DNA of 50,771 nt from Parvibaculaceae bacterium (GCA_029209985.1 JARGNZ010000025.1:1-50771); one strand, 5' to 3'; positions 1 through 8,391 are shown, counted from the first letter of the stretch. Notes: generated by a model from the sequence alone, not told the origin. Program-made: numbers and translations.

Positions 1-136
1 TCATTGCCGGGCTTGTTCCGGCAATCCATGTCTCCTCAAAGGTATGCAAATGGGTCGCGATGCGCGGCGGATTGTTGTGCAGCACGAGATTTATTTTTTG
101 CGGATCGCTGGATTACCGGAACAAATCCGGTAATGG
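1..136. repeat. Composite palindromic intergenic repeat, cut by window start
   Basis: Two related arms face each other. The left arm, at about 1-29, is itself a palindrome (TTGCCGG...CCGGCAA). The right arm, at about 109-136, is its inverted, diverged copy (TTACCGG...CCGGTAA), and roughly 80 bases lie between them. The same architecture recurs at 39454-39608, 39747-39901, 45914-46055, 46115-46257 and 46317-46459. The arms translate to the 'VIAGLVPAIH' peptide that is frequently mis-annotated in alphaproteobacteria. The core here does not obviously match the other copies, so only the arms define it. The left end may be missing a few bases. Confidence 0.75.
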
Positions 137-270
137 CGGGGCGAGGAGAGTGAGATCGCAGGGGTTCTTGTTGTGGAAAAATGTTTTCTCCACCCTAATT
201 TAAGCTGATGTTCATATTCCTTAAAGGCTAATGGGGGAGGACCTTAACACCCTAAAATTAGGATGCTTCC

Positions 271-1191
271 ATGACCTTAAAAACACGTGCTCGGCTCGGT
301 TTAGGCATTGCTCAACAATCCTTTGGGGTTTTGGGACGCCATAAATGGTTGGCTGTTTTTCCTTTTCTCAGTTTGGTTTTTACGTGTTTCTTTGCCGCCG
401 TGGTGGCTTTCGGTGTGTTCGAGGTTGCTATCAACACGGATATTCTTTCGGCTGAAACAGACTTTGTGTCGTCTGTCGCCTCTCAATCGGGTGCTGTAGA
501 CAGTTCGGGCGCTGTAGGCAATGAGGCGACCCCGCTTTTGAGTGCGGTTGGCTTAGGGGTTGTGTTTGCCCTGTATCTTTTCATCGCGTGTATTTTTACG
601 TTCTGCAATGTGGCGCTGGCCGCGTGTGTGTTGAGCATTTTTAATGGCAAGGCAACAGGGGTCGGGGCGGGGCTGTCGCTTGCAGCGGCTCGGCTGCCGT
701 CTATTCTGGGGTGGTCGGTATTGGTCGCCCTTGCGGGGACTGTGCTACAGGCGATTGAATCACGTGGGTCGACGTTGACGAGTGTCTTGTCACTATTTGC
801 CGGACTTGCATGGCGGGTGGCCACGTTCTTTGTTGTGCCGATTATTGCCGCACAAAATACCGGGCCGGTATCGAGCGTTAAAGAGTCGGTTCATATTATG
901 CGGGACGTGTGGGGAGAAACAGCGACGACGAACCTCGGCGTAAAAGGCGTTAAACTGTTGATCTTGGTGATCGTCGTTGGTGGCTTGGCTCTCACTCATT
1001 TTCTCTTTGGTGTGGATGGTCTTTTGTTGGCAATTCCTGTCATGGCGCCCTTTGTTTTGGTGGCAGGATTGTTTTTGTCCGCCATTGGGACCATTGCCCG
1101 CACCGCGCTTTACTATTACGCCACGGAACGAAAAGCGCCGCCGCAATTTGATGAGGCGGCGCTTGGGGATGCCATTACGCTTAAAAGCTGA
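271..1191 (+). CDS. DUF6159-like integral membrane protein
   Basis: A 306-residue multi-pass membrane protein with hydrophobic segments near residues 27-50, 97-125, 145-160, 170-195, 228-250 and 255-280. The N-terminus (RARLGLGIAQQSFGVL..HKWLAVFP) and the overall layout resemble the DUF6159 family, whose function is unknown. The start is supported by AGGA about 8 bases upstream. The gene stands alone: it follows a repeat and converges on the tpm gene with a gap of only 11 bases. Family assignment is from recalled pattern, and no catalytic motif is visible. A transport or membrane-organising role would be a guess. Confidence 0.75.
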   Translation: MTLKTRARLGLGIAQQSFGVLGRHKWLAVFPFLSLVFTCFFAAVVAFGVFEVAINTDILSAETDFVSSVASQSGAVDSSGAVGNEATPLLSAVGLGVVFALYLFIACIFTFCNVALAACVLSIFNGKATGVGAGLSLAAARLPSILGWSVLVALAGTVLQAIESRGSTLTSVLSLFAGLAWRVATFFVVPIIAAQNTGPVSSVKESVHIMRDVWGETATTNLGVKGVKLLILVIVVGGLALTHFLFGVDGLLLAIPVMAPFVLVAGLFLSAIGTIARTALYYYATERKAPPQFDEAALGDAITLKS

Positions 1192-1202
1192 GGGGCAGGG
1201 GT

Positions 1203-1838
1203 TTAAGTGAGGTGCCAAACGCTGCCCATCGCTTCAACTTTCCCCTTTATGCGTTGGGGCAGGGGGGCGCGTTCTAAGAGGATGGTTTCATAGACCGCTC
1301 CGTAATGCGCTTCGACTTCCTTTTGCGTGATGGAAAAGGGCGGGCCAGCCATGCGGCTTTGATCATACTCAAAGCAGAGAAGAAGTTGGGGGGCTTTGTT
1401 TGTTATTGCTGTGAGGTGGCGCGTGTATTTCTTGCGGGTTTCTTCAGGCAGGGCGACAAGGGCTGCGCGGTCGTACACGGCGTTGACGGGTCCCAGCTCT
1501 TCTTGAGTAAGGTCAAAAATATCCCCCACAAAAATATCGATGCGGTCGCTGCTGTAGCGTTTCAGCGGTCCTAGTTCTGTAATGTTTGGGGTGAGGTTGA
1601 GGCCGTCAAAGAGTTGCTTGATGGCAATTTCACTGAGTTCGGCACCGGCGACGCGGTAGCCTTGATCCAGCACCATCCAAGCGATGTCGAGGGTTTTACC
1701 GCATAGGGGAATGAACACGCGGCTGTCTTTGGGCAGGTGCAGTTGGGGGAAATACTTTACCAATTGCGCATCGGCTTCGCTTTGATGAAACCCGATCTCA
1801 TTCTTTTGCCATTTTTGATGCCAAAACGTCGCTTCCAT
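1203..1838 (-). CDS. tpm: Thiopurine S-methyltransferase family protein
   Basis: A 211-residue SAM-dependent methyltransferase of the TPMT family, which is near the usual bacterial length of about 215. The N-terminal FWHQKW..EIGFHQ signature and the SAM-binding stretch around residues 40-75 (RVFIPLCGKTLDIAWM, then GAELSEIAI) are clear. Bacterial members methylate thiopurines and selenium or tellurium compounds to volatile or less toxic forms. The gene is transcribed away from the MerR regulator that begins at 1959. The intervening DNA holds a MerR-style promoter aimed at tpm, so induction by that regulator is likely. The natural substrate here is unknown. Confidence 0.9.
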   Translation of the reverse strand: MEATFWHQKWQKNEIGFHQSEADAQLVKYFPQLHLPKDSRVFIPLCGKTLDIAWMVLDQGYRVAGAELSEIAIKQLFDGLNLTPNITELGPLKRYSSDRIDIFVGDIFDLTQEELGPVNAVYDRAALVALPEETRKKYTRHLTAITNKAPQLLLCFEYDQSRMAGPPFSITQKEVEAHYGAVYETILLERAPLPQRIKGKVEAMGSVWHLT

Positions 1839-1922
1839 AAGGCCTCCAATATTTAATCAAAATTACAGTGCGCCGAAATGCTCAGAGTGTAGCTGAAGAT
1901 ATTTGGCGGTTACAATTTGTGT

Positions 1923-1953
1923 ACCCTACAAGTTCAAGTTAACTTGAGGTCAA
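1923..1953 (-). promoter_or_regulatory. MerR-type promoter for tpm with SoxR-box-like operator
   Basis: Read on the minus strand, TTGACC (1953-1948) is followed by a 19-base spacer and TAGGGT (1928-1923). A 19-base spacer is the hallmark of promoters activated by MerR-family proteins through DNA distortion. The spacer contains a perfect 12-base palindrome, CAAGTTAACTTG (1935-1946). The surrounding 18 bases (1932-1949) match the SoxR-box consensus at 16 positions. This would drive tpm with a leader of about 75 bases. The same DNA carries the ribosome-binding site of the divergent merR gene, so autoregulation is plausible. Confidence 0.7.
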
Positions 1954-1958
1954 GCGAA

Positions 1959-2378
1959 ATGTTGGGAAAAGATATGGATATTGGTGAAGTTGTTGAGCGT
2001 TCTGGATTGCCCGCATCGACGTTGCGGTATTACGAAGAGAAGGGGCTTATTCGTTCTACTGGTCGCCAAGGCATACGTCGCTTGTTCGATCCAGATGTGG
2101 TGGATCAGTTGGCCTTGATATCTTTGGGGCGCCTGGCGGGATTCTCGCTTGATGAAATTGGTAAGATGTTTACCCCCTCTGGGCCACATGTTGACAGAGA
2201 ATTGCTTTTGGAAAAAGCCGGTGAGGTTGAGCAAACCATTCGGCAGCTCAAAGTGATTGCGAAGGGCTTGCTTCATGCAGCCCAATGCCCGGCACCGTCG
2301 CATTTGGAATGCCCAAAGTTTCAACGAATGATGCGGGGGGCTGTTAAAATTCAAAGTGAGATGCGGGAGCGGCGTTAA
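1959..2378 (+). CDS. MerR family transcriptional regulator
   Basis: A 139-residue regulator. The winged helix-turn-helix lies at about residues 6-75 (DIGEVVERSGLPASTLRYYEEKGLI, with a wing at GRQGIRRLF), followed by a dimerisation helix and a C-terminal CPAPSHLEC..F segment. Only two cysteines are present there, not the four-cysteine iron-sulfur cluster motif of SoxR, so it is not SoxR despite its SoxR-box-like operator. The start at 1959 has GAGGT eight bases upstream; an in-frame ATG at 1974 is an alternative and is where many relatives begin. It is divergent from tpm and probably controls it. The inducer is unknown. Confidence 0.88.
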   Translation: MLGKDMDIGEVVERSGLPASTLRYYEEKGLIRSTGRQGIRRLFDPDVVDQLALISLGRLAGFSLDEIGKMFTPSGPHVDRELLLEKAGEVEQTIRQLKVIAKGLLHAAQCPAPSHLECPKFQRMMRGAVKIQSEMRERR

Positions 2379-2384
2379 GGGCTG

Positions 2385-2426
2385 AGAGGAGAGCGGTGAA
2401 GACGGGGTTAATCACCACTCTCCTCT
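2385..2426 (+). terminator. Hairpin after merR
   Basis: A 14-base stem (2385-2398 against 2413-2426) with one mismatch and a 14-base loop begins six bases after the merR stop. There is no clear T-tract, so it may protect a 3' end or attenuate transcription, not terminate on its own. Confidence 0.5.
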
Positions 2427-2429
2427 AGT

Positions 2430-2610
2430 CATTTCTGTGCGGCTGCTTAATTGGGGGAAAGTGCGTCGCAACAGAAATGAGTTCTAATCCCTTGAGCTAT
2501 TGAGTTTCAACCGAGGGGCGTTTCAATAGCGTTGGTCTTTAGAGAGCAATGATTGGGCCAGTTTTAAGTGGCTTGTGAAAACAGAAAAACCCGCAGAGTT
2601 GCGGGTTTTT
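2430..2610 (+). ncRNA. Candidate structured RNA ending in an intrinsic terminator
   Basis: A 350-base gap between merR and the zinc-finger gene holds a run of stem-loops. They are 2430-2438 with 2471-2479 (nine bases, extendable past a bulge), 2496-2503 with 2523-2530 (eight bases, perfect), and 2585-2594 with 2601-2610 (ten bases, A-rich on one side and T-rich on the other). The last is a classic bidirectional Rho-independent terminator. No ORF with a ribosome-binding site was seen. The arrangement could be a small RNA or the processed tail of merR mRNA. No promoter was identified, so the RNA call is tentative. Confidence 0.35.
2585..2610. terminator. Bidirectional intrinsic terminator
   Basis: A perfect ten-base stem (2585-2594 with 2601-2610) and a six-base loop, with five As leading in and five Ts closing. 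It could end transcription from the merR side on plus, and from the zinc-finger gene (ending at 2729) on minus. Confidence 0.85.
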
Positions 2611-2728
2611 CTTGAACTGTATGGAAGCTTCTGACTGCGAGCCTTTGCAAACTGCTTATTTCAGTGTGTGGAGGTTGCAAAGTGGGAATGCTTTCGCAAA
2701 ATGCGAGCCTGTGCGGGACCTCAAGGTC

Positions 2729-2995
2729 TTAGGCGGCATTCTCTTCATGGCGGTACGCTGAAGCAGGAATAGATTCGTTTGCCTTTAGGCTCGTATCTTT
2801 CACATACACGGTAGAGCAGTAGGGACAGATGATTTCGTTCTCGTTGCCCATGTCCAGAAAAATGTGGGGGTGATCGTAAGGAGGCTTTGCGCCCATGCAT
2901 TCAAATTCGCTCACGCCAATGCGGATTTTCTCAACGCCGTCGTCATTGCTGAATTTTGGATTTGTGCCGGTATCGCCTGCCATGATTTTGCTCAT
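2729..2995 (-). CDS. Zinc-finger (zf-CHCC, NDUFS6-like) protein
   Basis: An 88-residue protein with the zf-CHCC pattern: C33, H42, C57 and C60 (FECMG..DHPHIFLDMG..CPYC). The family is related to the C-terminal domain of the mitochondrial complex I subunit NDUFS6, and the four residues bind zinc. Alphaproteobacterial copies are usually short stand-alone genes like this one and are presumed to help NADH dehydrogenase assembly. M1 at 2995 is used; M5 at 2983 is possible. The gene is divergent from the first GPH transporter across 256 bases in which no clear operator was found. Confidence 0.88.
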   Translation of the reverse strand: MSKIMAGDTGTNPKFSNDDGVEKIRIGVSEFECMGAKPPYDHPHIFLDMGNENEIICPYCSTVYVKDTSLKANESIPASAYRHEENAA

Positions 2996-3251
2996 CTATT
3001 AAGTGTCGGGTTGGAAAGAGTCTGCTCGACTGTAACGGTGAGGTCAGTTTTTGATCGCTGACTCGGTTGCTAATCTAGCGGGTCAGTTGCCTAAATCCCA
3101 GTCTAAATTTGAAGACGGCGTAGATCGTGGTGTGATGCCTTTATGCTGGGCTGACATATGGTACAGGGATGGCTTGCTGATTATATGTCAGACGTGCATA
3201 GTTGTTCAAAGCACGCCACAAAGAGCGTGACCAGTCGGGAGGAGACTGTAT

Positions 3252-4724
3252 ATGAGCGGTACCGGTCAGTCTGGCTTGGGTGAAAATCCAAGCCTGCAAA
3301 ATTCTACGTCAAAAGATAGGCTGTCATGGGGAAGGCTTGTTGCATTTGCCCTTCCGGCAGCGCCGATATCGGCTCTTGGGTTGCCGCTGGTGGTCCACCT
3401 CCCTCATTTTTATGATCGCCATACAACGCTCACGGCAGCAGCCGTTGGGCTTATCTTTATGATCGCACGGTTTTGGGACGTGTTTACCGACCCTGTGCTG
3501 GGTTTGCTTTCTGATAAATTTGAAACGCGTTGGGGCCGACGTAGACATTGGATTGTGGCTTCCGTTCCCATCATGCTGATCTCGGTTTTCATGGTCTTCA
3601 TGCCGCCTGAAGGGGCTGGTGCGCTTTACCTGACGTTCTGGATGTTCTTCCTTTACGTTGGATGGACCTTGCTCACAGTCTCGCACATGTCATGGGGTGC
3701 TGAATTGACGCCGGATTATCATGAGCGTAGTCGCGTGCAGGGTGTGCGTGAAATGCTTCTGATTTTTGGCATGGTGTTCGTTTTGGTTCTGCCTGTGCTC
3801 AGCGCGTATTTGGTGCCTGCCGAAAGCCGCCCGGAGGCCGTTACGCTGATGGGCTGGTTTGTGATTATCTTTCTACCCATTACCGTGTGCATTGCTGTCT
3901 CGTCTGTGGGCGAAGTTAAAACACCGCAACCAGACCACTTTACATGGGGTGAAGCGGTTGCCTTGGTTAAACGTAACCGTCCGTTGCAAATTCTGCTGTC
4001 GGCTGACCTGTTTTCAGGCATTGGTAATGGCATTGTTTCCTCTCTCTTCCTCTACCTAGCGCTGGATGTCTTGATGCTGGGGAATTTCTCCAATGTCTTG
4101 CTGTTGGTGTATTTCATTTCCGGCTTATCGTTTGTTGGGCCGGCTATATGGCTGAGTAACCGGGTGGGCAAACATAAAGCGGCGATTTTTTCTTCGCTCT
4201 TTAGTGGCCTGACGGTCCCGCTCATCTTCCTTCTGCCAGAAGGGAACTATGTCCTCTCCGCATTGTGTTGGACAGTCTTGGGCGTGAATATGGGCGCTGG
4301 GCCTTTTCTTTTCCGGTCGATCATGGCTGATGTTGTGGATCATGATGCGGTTGAAAGTGGGCACCAACGTACCGGGCTGTTTTATGCGTTGCTCACGTCT
4401 ACCAATAAAATTGGCTATGCCATAGCGATTGGTATTTCGATGGCGTCGCTTGATTGGCTAGGCATTGAAACAGGTAAAGAGAATACAGAGGAGGCCCTTT
4501 TTGGGTTGCAGCTTATCTATATTCTGCCTTCGTTCACGATTTCACTCATTGTTGCATGGTTGCTCTCCTATTTCCCACTTGGGGAAGTACAGCAGCGGGC
4601 AAACAGAGAGATATTGGCGAAACGTACCTTAGATGCGGCGGCTGAAGCTATTGCCGTGCGTACAATTGAGCCGGTTAATGTGAATAGTGCTGTTTCTGAG
4701 GGTGCTCCGAGAACAGATCCTTAA
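3252..4724 (+). CDS. GPH-family sugar:cation symporter (MFS), copy 1
   Basis: A 490-residue twelve-helix transporter of the glycoside-pentoside-hexuronide:cation symporter family (MelB/XylP-like). Family signs are the N-terminal LPAAPISALGLPLVVHLP segment, RFWDVFTDPVLGLLSDKF in helix 2-loop, RWGRRRHWI in the loop 2-3, and MSWGAELTPDYHERSR between helices 4 and 5. GGAGGAG lies seven bases before the start. A close paralog follows 101 bases downstream. Substrate cannot be read from sequence; family members carry sugars or glycosides with H+ or Na+. The C-terminal tail of about 40 residues is polar and probably cytoplasmic. Confidence 0.9.
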   Translation: MSGTGQSGLGENPSLQNSTSKDRLSWGRLVAFALPAAPISALGLPLVVHLPHFYDRHTTLTAAAVGLIFMIARFWDVFTDPVLGLLSDKFETRWGRRRHWIVASVPIMLISVFMVFMPPEGAGALYLTFWMFFLYVGWTLLTVSHMSWGAELTPDYHERSRVQGVREMLLIFGMVFVLVLPVLSAYLVPAESRPEAVTLMGWFVIIFLPITVCIAVSSVGEVKTPQPDHFTWGEAVALVKRNRPLQILLSADLFSGIGNGIVSSLFLYLALDVLMLGNFSNVLLLVYFISGLSFVGPAIWLSNRVGKHKAAIFSSLFSGLTVPLIFLLPEGNYVLSALCWTVLGVNMGAGPFLFRSIMADVVDHDAVESGHQRTGLFYALLTSTNKIGYAIAIGISMASLDWLGIETGKENTEEALFGLQLIYILPSFTISLIVAWLLSYFPLGEVQQRANREILAKRTLDAAAEAIAVRTIEPVNVNSAVSEGAPRTDP

Positions 4725-4740
4725 AACTATCTCCCATATC

Positions 4741-4777
4741 CTGCGTATGGCTTGGTGCTTGCCGCACCAATACGCAG
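4741..4777 (+). terminator. Imperfect hairpin between the two transporters
   Basis: Stems CTGCGTA (4741-4747) and TTGGTGC (4752-4758) pair with GCACCAA (4764-4770) and TACGCAG (4771-4777) around a four-base bulge and a five-base loop. There is no T-tract. It is likely an intercistronic structure that limits read-through or protects the first message, not a full terminator. Confidence 0.5.
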
Positions 4778-4825
4778 AGATACTGGGCTGTGCATTTGTG
4801 AATTCCACATCAGGGAAATACCGAC

Positions 4826-6253
4826 ATGAGTTATCAGCGACTTTCTAATTGGAAGCTTATCTTCTTTTCAGGTCCTGCTATTCCGATCGCTTCTCTTGGG
4901 TTGCCGCTAACCGTTTTTTTGCCCCAATATTATGAAGGGTCTATGGGGCTTAGTCTGGCAACGGTTGGTACTGTATTTCTGTTGGCGCGCCTTTGGGATG
5001 TTGTGACAGATCCCTTGATGGGGGTTTTGTCCGACCGGTTTCCCACGCGTTGGGGGCGGCGGCGTCACTGGATTGTCATGTCTGTTCCGCTTCTTATGTT
5101 GTCGGGCTATATGATTTATTTCCCGAGTGGGGAGATAACAGCTCTCTACCTCTTCGGCTGGCTTTTCGTTTTATATGTCGGGTGGACGATGCTGACTTTG
5201 TCTCACATGTCGTGGGGCGCTGAGTTGGATATGGACTATAATGAGCGTTCACGCATTCAAGGCTTTCGTGAAGGTTTTCAGGTCGCAGGTACGCCGCTCA
5301 TCATGATGGCTGCTATCTTTGCGGTGTCTCCTGAGGCTTCGAAAATTTTGCAGGCTGAGCAGAGCATTCAGGCGATTGGTGCGTTTTTTCTTATTCTGCT
5401 GCCTATCGCGGTGGGGCTTGCTGTGTCCCAAGTGGGAGAACCGTTTAAGCATGATCTAAAGTTTGTTGAGGCCTCTCAAGAAACTTTGTGGCAACGGATT
5501 AAGGGGGGGATTACGCCCCTGCGCAAGAACCGGGCTTTGTTGCTGCTTGTCACGTGTGACTTTTTCTCTGGCTTTTCCAGCGCGGCACTGGGCACTTTGT
5601 ATCTCTATGAAGTTGAATTTATATGGCAGTTGGGCGATCTGAAATATGCGCTTCTGCTTGTGTATTTTGTTGCGGGTGTCCTTTTTGTGCCGGTCATTTT
5701 GAAACTGGCTAAGGCATTGGGTAAAAACAAAGCAGCGTTTTATGCCGCTGTTTTTAATGTGGTGCTGACCCCCTTCATTTTGCTTTTACCGCCAGGTGTT
5801 CTATGGATTCATGTGATCGCGCTGATTGTTATGGGAGTGAATGTTGGCTCTATGGCGGTGCTCTATCGCGGTATGATGGGCGATGTGTGCGATGTGGATG
5901 AATTGGAAACGGGCGAGCGACGGACTGGTCTGTTTTTCTCCATGCTCACATTGAGCCAGAAGGTTGGCGCGGCGATGGCGGTCGGGGTCATGTTCTGGAT
6001 TTTGGATGCCGTGGGCTTTAGCTCAAAAGGGGAAAATTCAGAAACTGCCTTAACTGGTTTGGCGCTTCTTTTTGTTATTGCCCCTGTCGTGTGCAATTTC
6101 ATTGTGGCGTTCTTCATGTGGCGGTTTCCGATTGATAAAGCCCGCCAAGAAGAAATGCGCGCCGAGATTGATGCTCGACGCGCAGATGTTCTCTCTTCAG
6201 AGGTGCATTTGGTTGAGGCGTTGGAAACCGAACAGCGTGTACCGGAGGTTTAA
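4826..6253 (+). CDS. GPH-family sugar:cation symporter (MFS), copy 2
   Basis: A 475-residue paralog of the preceding transporter, with the same landmarks: AIPIASLGLPLTVFLPQYY at the N-terminus, ARLWDVVTDPLMGVLSDRF, RWGRRRHWIV, and MSWGAELDMDYNERSR. Twelve hydrophobic segments are expected. The pair looks like an old tandem duplication, since identity is scattered and concentrated in motifs. Its own weak ribosome-binding site (AGGGAAA) and the hairpin upstream suggest partly independent expression. It converges on the M20 gene with a gap of 22 bases. The substrate is unknown and may differ from copy 1. Confidence 0.9.
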   Translation: MSYQRLSNWKLIFFSGPAIPIASLGLPLTVFLPQYYEGSMGLSLATVGTVFLLARLWDVVTDPLMGVLSDRFPTRWGRRRHWIVMSVPLLMLSGYMIYFPSGEITALYLFGWLFVLYVGWTMLTLSHMSWGAELDMDYNERSRIQGFREGFQVAGTPLIMMAAIFAVSPEASKILQAEQSIQAIGAFFLILLPIAVGLAVSQVGEPFKHDLKFVEASQETLWQRIKGGITPLRKNRALLLLVTCDFFSGFSSAALGTLYLYEVEFIWQLGDLKYALLLVYFVAGVLFVPVILKLAKALGKNKAAFYAAVFNVVLTPFILLLPPGVLWIHVIALIVMGVNVGSMAVLYRGMMGDVCDVDELETGERRTGLFFSMLTLSQKVGAAMAVGVMFWILDAVGFSSKGENSETALTGLALLFVIAPVVCNFIVAFFMWRFPIDKARQEEMRAEIDARRADVLSSEVHLVEALETEQRVPEV

Positions 6254-6275
6254 GAGCGGTTGATGTGGGGGCGGC

Positions 6276-7532
6276 TTAGCAGCACCCACATCCACCTATC
6301 TCACGCACACCGTCTGGGTTGAATGCCCGCGCGACGAAATCCTGCGATTGCGCGCCCGTTTCAGTAAATTGCGCTTTGGCGGCTTCTTGCATGTCCGTGT
6401 CCAACATGAAATCGATGGCTGTCATGGCGAGCGCTTTTGCGCCGTCCAGACAGGCCGCGTCGCCTTTGTCTGAAGCTGCCCATTTTGCAAACTCAGGATT
6501 GTGGATCACTACATGGGGCGGTGCGCACGACAGCATTGGATGGATCGATGGTACACGGTGGCTAACATTGCCCATGTCGGTGCTGCCTTGCGAGCTTGAG
6601 GGAAGTTTTTCGAGCGGGAAAAACTCACGGCCCAATTGTTTGGCATTGGTTTCAAAGGCATCAGCAATTGGCCAACTGGTTTTCATTTCTAAATAGTCTG
6701 CTTGGGCCCAAGTTAGCTCTACCTGGCAACCTGTTGCTAAAGCGCCTGCTTCAAAGCAAGCAATCACACGCGTTTTTAGTGCGGCCAGTTCAATGGCGTT
6801 GGCGGCGCGGATGTAGAACAAGCCCTCTGCGAGGCCGGGTACGATGTTGGGGGCGCTGCCGCCTTTAGTGATGATGCCGTGAATGCGCTCGGTCTGTTGG
6901 ATATGTTGGCGCAGTTGGGCAATTGATTGATAGGCTGTGACCAAGCCATCCAGCGCATTACGACCTGCGTGGGGCATGGCGGAGGCATGCGCTGTTTTGC
7001 CGTGGTAGGTGGCTTGCACTTCAGAGATGCAAATGCAGGGCATGGTTTTGAGGTCAATCCCAGCAGGGTGCATCATCATTGCAGCGTCAAGGTCGTCGAA
7101 AGCCCCTTGTTGGGCCATAATTTCTTTGCCGCCGCCTTTTTCCTCTGCTGGGGTGCCTAGATATCGCACGCGGCCCGGCAGGTTGCCATTCAATGTGGCG
7201 AGGGCGAGGGTGGCACCAAGGCCGGTGGTGGCGATGATGTTGTGGCCGCAGGCATGGCCGATCCCCGGCAATGCATCGTATTCTGAGAGAATGCCGACTT
7301 CCGGGCCTTTGGTGCCGAAATGTGTCGCAAAGCCGGTTTCTAGGCCAAATGCGGCGCGGGTGACGGGCAGGTCAGCTTCTTCTAATTTGCGTGTTAGAAG
7401 TGCGGCGGCCTTTACCTCATGAAAAGCCAATTCCGGGTTAGCGTGTATTTCATGACTTACAGAAATGAGTTCCGGTGCGAGTGCATCAATCACACTGGTG
7501 ACTTGTGCTTTAAGCTCTTCTTTTTTGTTCAT
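6276..7532 (-). CDS. M20 family amidohydrolase/peptidase
   Basis: A 418-residue zinc hydrolase of the M20D type (AbgB/PM20D2/IAA-amino acid hydrolase relatives), which split amide bonds of N-acylated or conjugated amino acids. Visible active-site segments are SEYDALPGIGHACGHN (about 83-98), TPAEEKGGGK (about 127-136) and MMHPAG (about 153-158), with the dimerisation lid in between. The start at 7532 is chosen because GGGAGG precedes it; an upstream in-frame start would add 27 non-conserved residues. Oddly, the protein ends GGCGCC, a glycine-cysteine tail that could bind metal or be modified. It is divergent from the alpha/beta hydrolase that starts at 7648. Confidence 0.9.
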   Translation of the reverse strand: MNKKEELKAQVTSVIDALAPELISVSHEIHANPELAFHEVKAAALLTRKLEEADLPVTRAAFGLETGFATHFGTKGPEVGILSEYDALPGIGHACGHNIIATTGLGATLALATLNGNLPGRVRYLGTPAEEKGGGKEIMAQQGAFDDLDAAMMMHPAGIDLKTMPCICISEVQATYHGKTAHASAMPHAGRNALDGLVTAYQSIAQLRQHIQQTERIHGIITKGGSAPNIVPGLAEGLFYIRAANAIELAALKTRVIACFEAGALATGCQVELTWAQADYLEMKTSWPIADAFETNAKQLGREFFPLEKLPSSSQGSTDMGNVSHRVPSIHPMLSCAPPHVVIHNPEFAKWAASDKGDAACLDGAKALAMTAIDFMLDTDMQEAAKAQFTETGAQSQDFVARAFNPDGVREIGGCGCC

Positions 7533-7647
7533 TCTACGTCCTCCCTCGTTTGAAGTGATGCTAGAACAGGATGGGCAGGATTTCCAGTTTGGTGGATGGG
7601 GGCGGATATGCATAATCCCTCCCGTTCAGCGTTTAATGAGGTGCAGC

Positions 7648-8391
7648 ATGGAAAAGTTTCGATCAGATGGTGTGGATATTGCCTATCAGGTTGAAGGTGA
7701 GGGCGCGCCGATTGTGCTGGTGCATGGGTTTGCGTCCACTCATGCTGCAAATTGGATTAATCCGGGGTGGGTGGCTCAATTACGCGATATGGGGCGTCAA
7801 GTTGTGATGTTTGATTTGCGCGGTCATGGCGAAAGCGGATTGCTTTATGACCCAGAGGCGTATCGACTGACACAGTTAGCGCAAGACTTGAAAAACCTCA
7901 TTGCCCACCTTGGGCTTCAGCGCCCAGATGTGATGGGCTATTCGCTGGGGGCCATGATTGCACTGCGCCTCGGCGTGGATGCCCCGGATGTGCCGGGTTC
8001 GATTGTGGCGGCGGGTATTGGTGACACGCTTTATCGCCCGCCTGAACACATTGCCCCGGTTGTCGAGGCTTTGTTGACTGATGAGCCGGATAGCATCACG
8101 GATATGGCGGCGAAAGCTTTTCGGATTTTTGCAGATCAGAACAAGCAAGATCGCCGTGCGCTTGCCACGTGCTTTCAGCGCGCGCGTGAACCTTTCACCC
8201 CAGACGTGCTGGCCCAAATCAAATGTCGGGTGTTGGTTGTGGCGGGTGAAAAAGATGTGCTTGCTGGAGATCCCTACGCATTGGCGTCGTCGATCCCTTT
8301 GGGGGAGGCGGCACTTATCCCCCGACGTGACCATATGCGGGCTGTGGGGGATAAGGTATTTTTTGAAATTGTGCGAAACTATTACGCTTAG
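7648..8391 (+). CDS. Alpha/beta hydrolase
   Basis: A 247-residue alpha/beta-hydrolase fold enzyme. The oxyanion region is VLVHGFAST (about 24-31), the nucleophile elbow is GYSLG with Ser99, the acid is probably in VVAGEKDVLAGD, and the histidine lies in RRDHMRAVG near the C-terminus. The substrate is an unknown ester or amide. The start at 7648 has a GAGG-like site; an ATG at 7636 lacks one. The 3' end overlaps the convergent dehydrogenase gene by four bases. The short helical cap suggests a small substrate, but this is inference. Confidence 0.87.
   Translation: MEKFRSDGVDIAYQVEGEGAPIVLVHGFASTHAANWINPGWVAQLRDMGRQVVMFDLRGHGESGLLYDPEAYRLTQLAQDLKNLIAHLGLQRPDVMGYSLGAMIALRLGVDAPDVPGSIVAAGIGDTLYRPPEHIAPVVEALLTDEPDSITDMAAKAFRIFADQNKQDRRALATCFQRAREPFTPDVLAQIKCRVLVVAGEKDVLAGDPYALASSIPLGEAALIPRRDHMRAVGDKVFFEIVRNYYA

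Noticed and set aside
1923-1953. Calling the MerR protein SoxR because of the SoxR-like box
   Set aside because: SoxR needs four clustered C-terminal cysteines; only two are present with different spacing.
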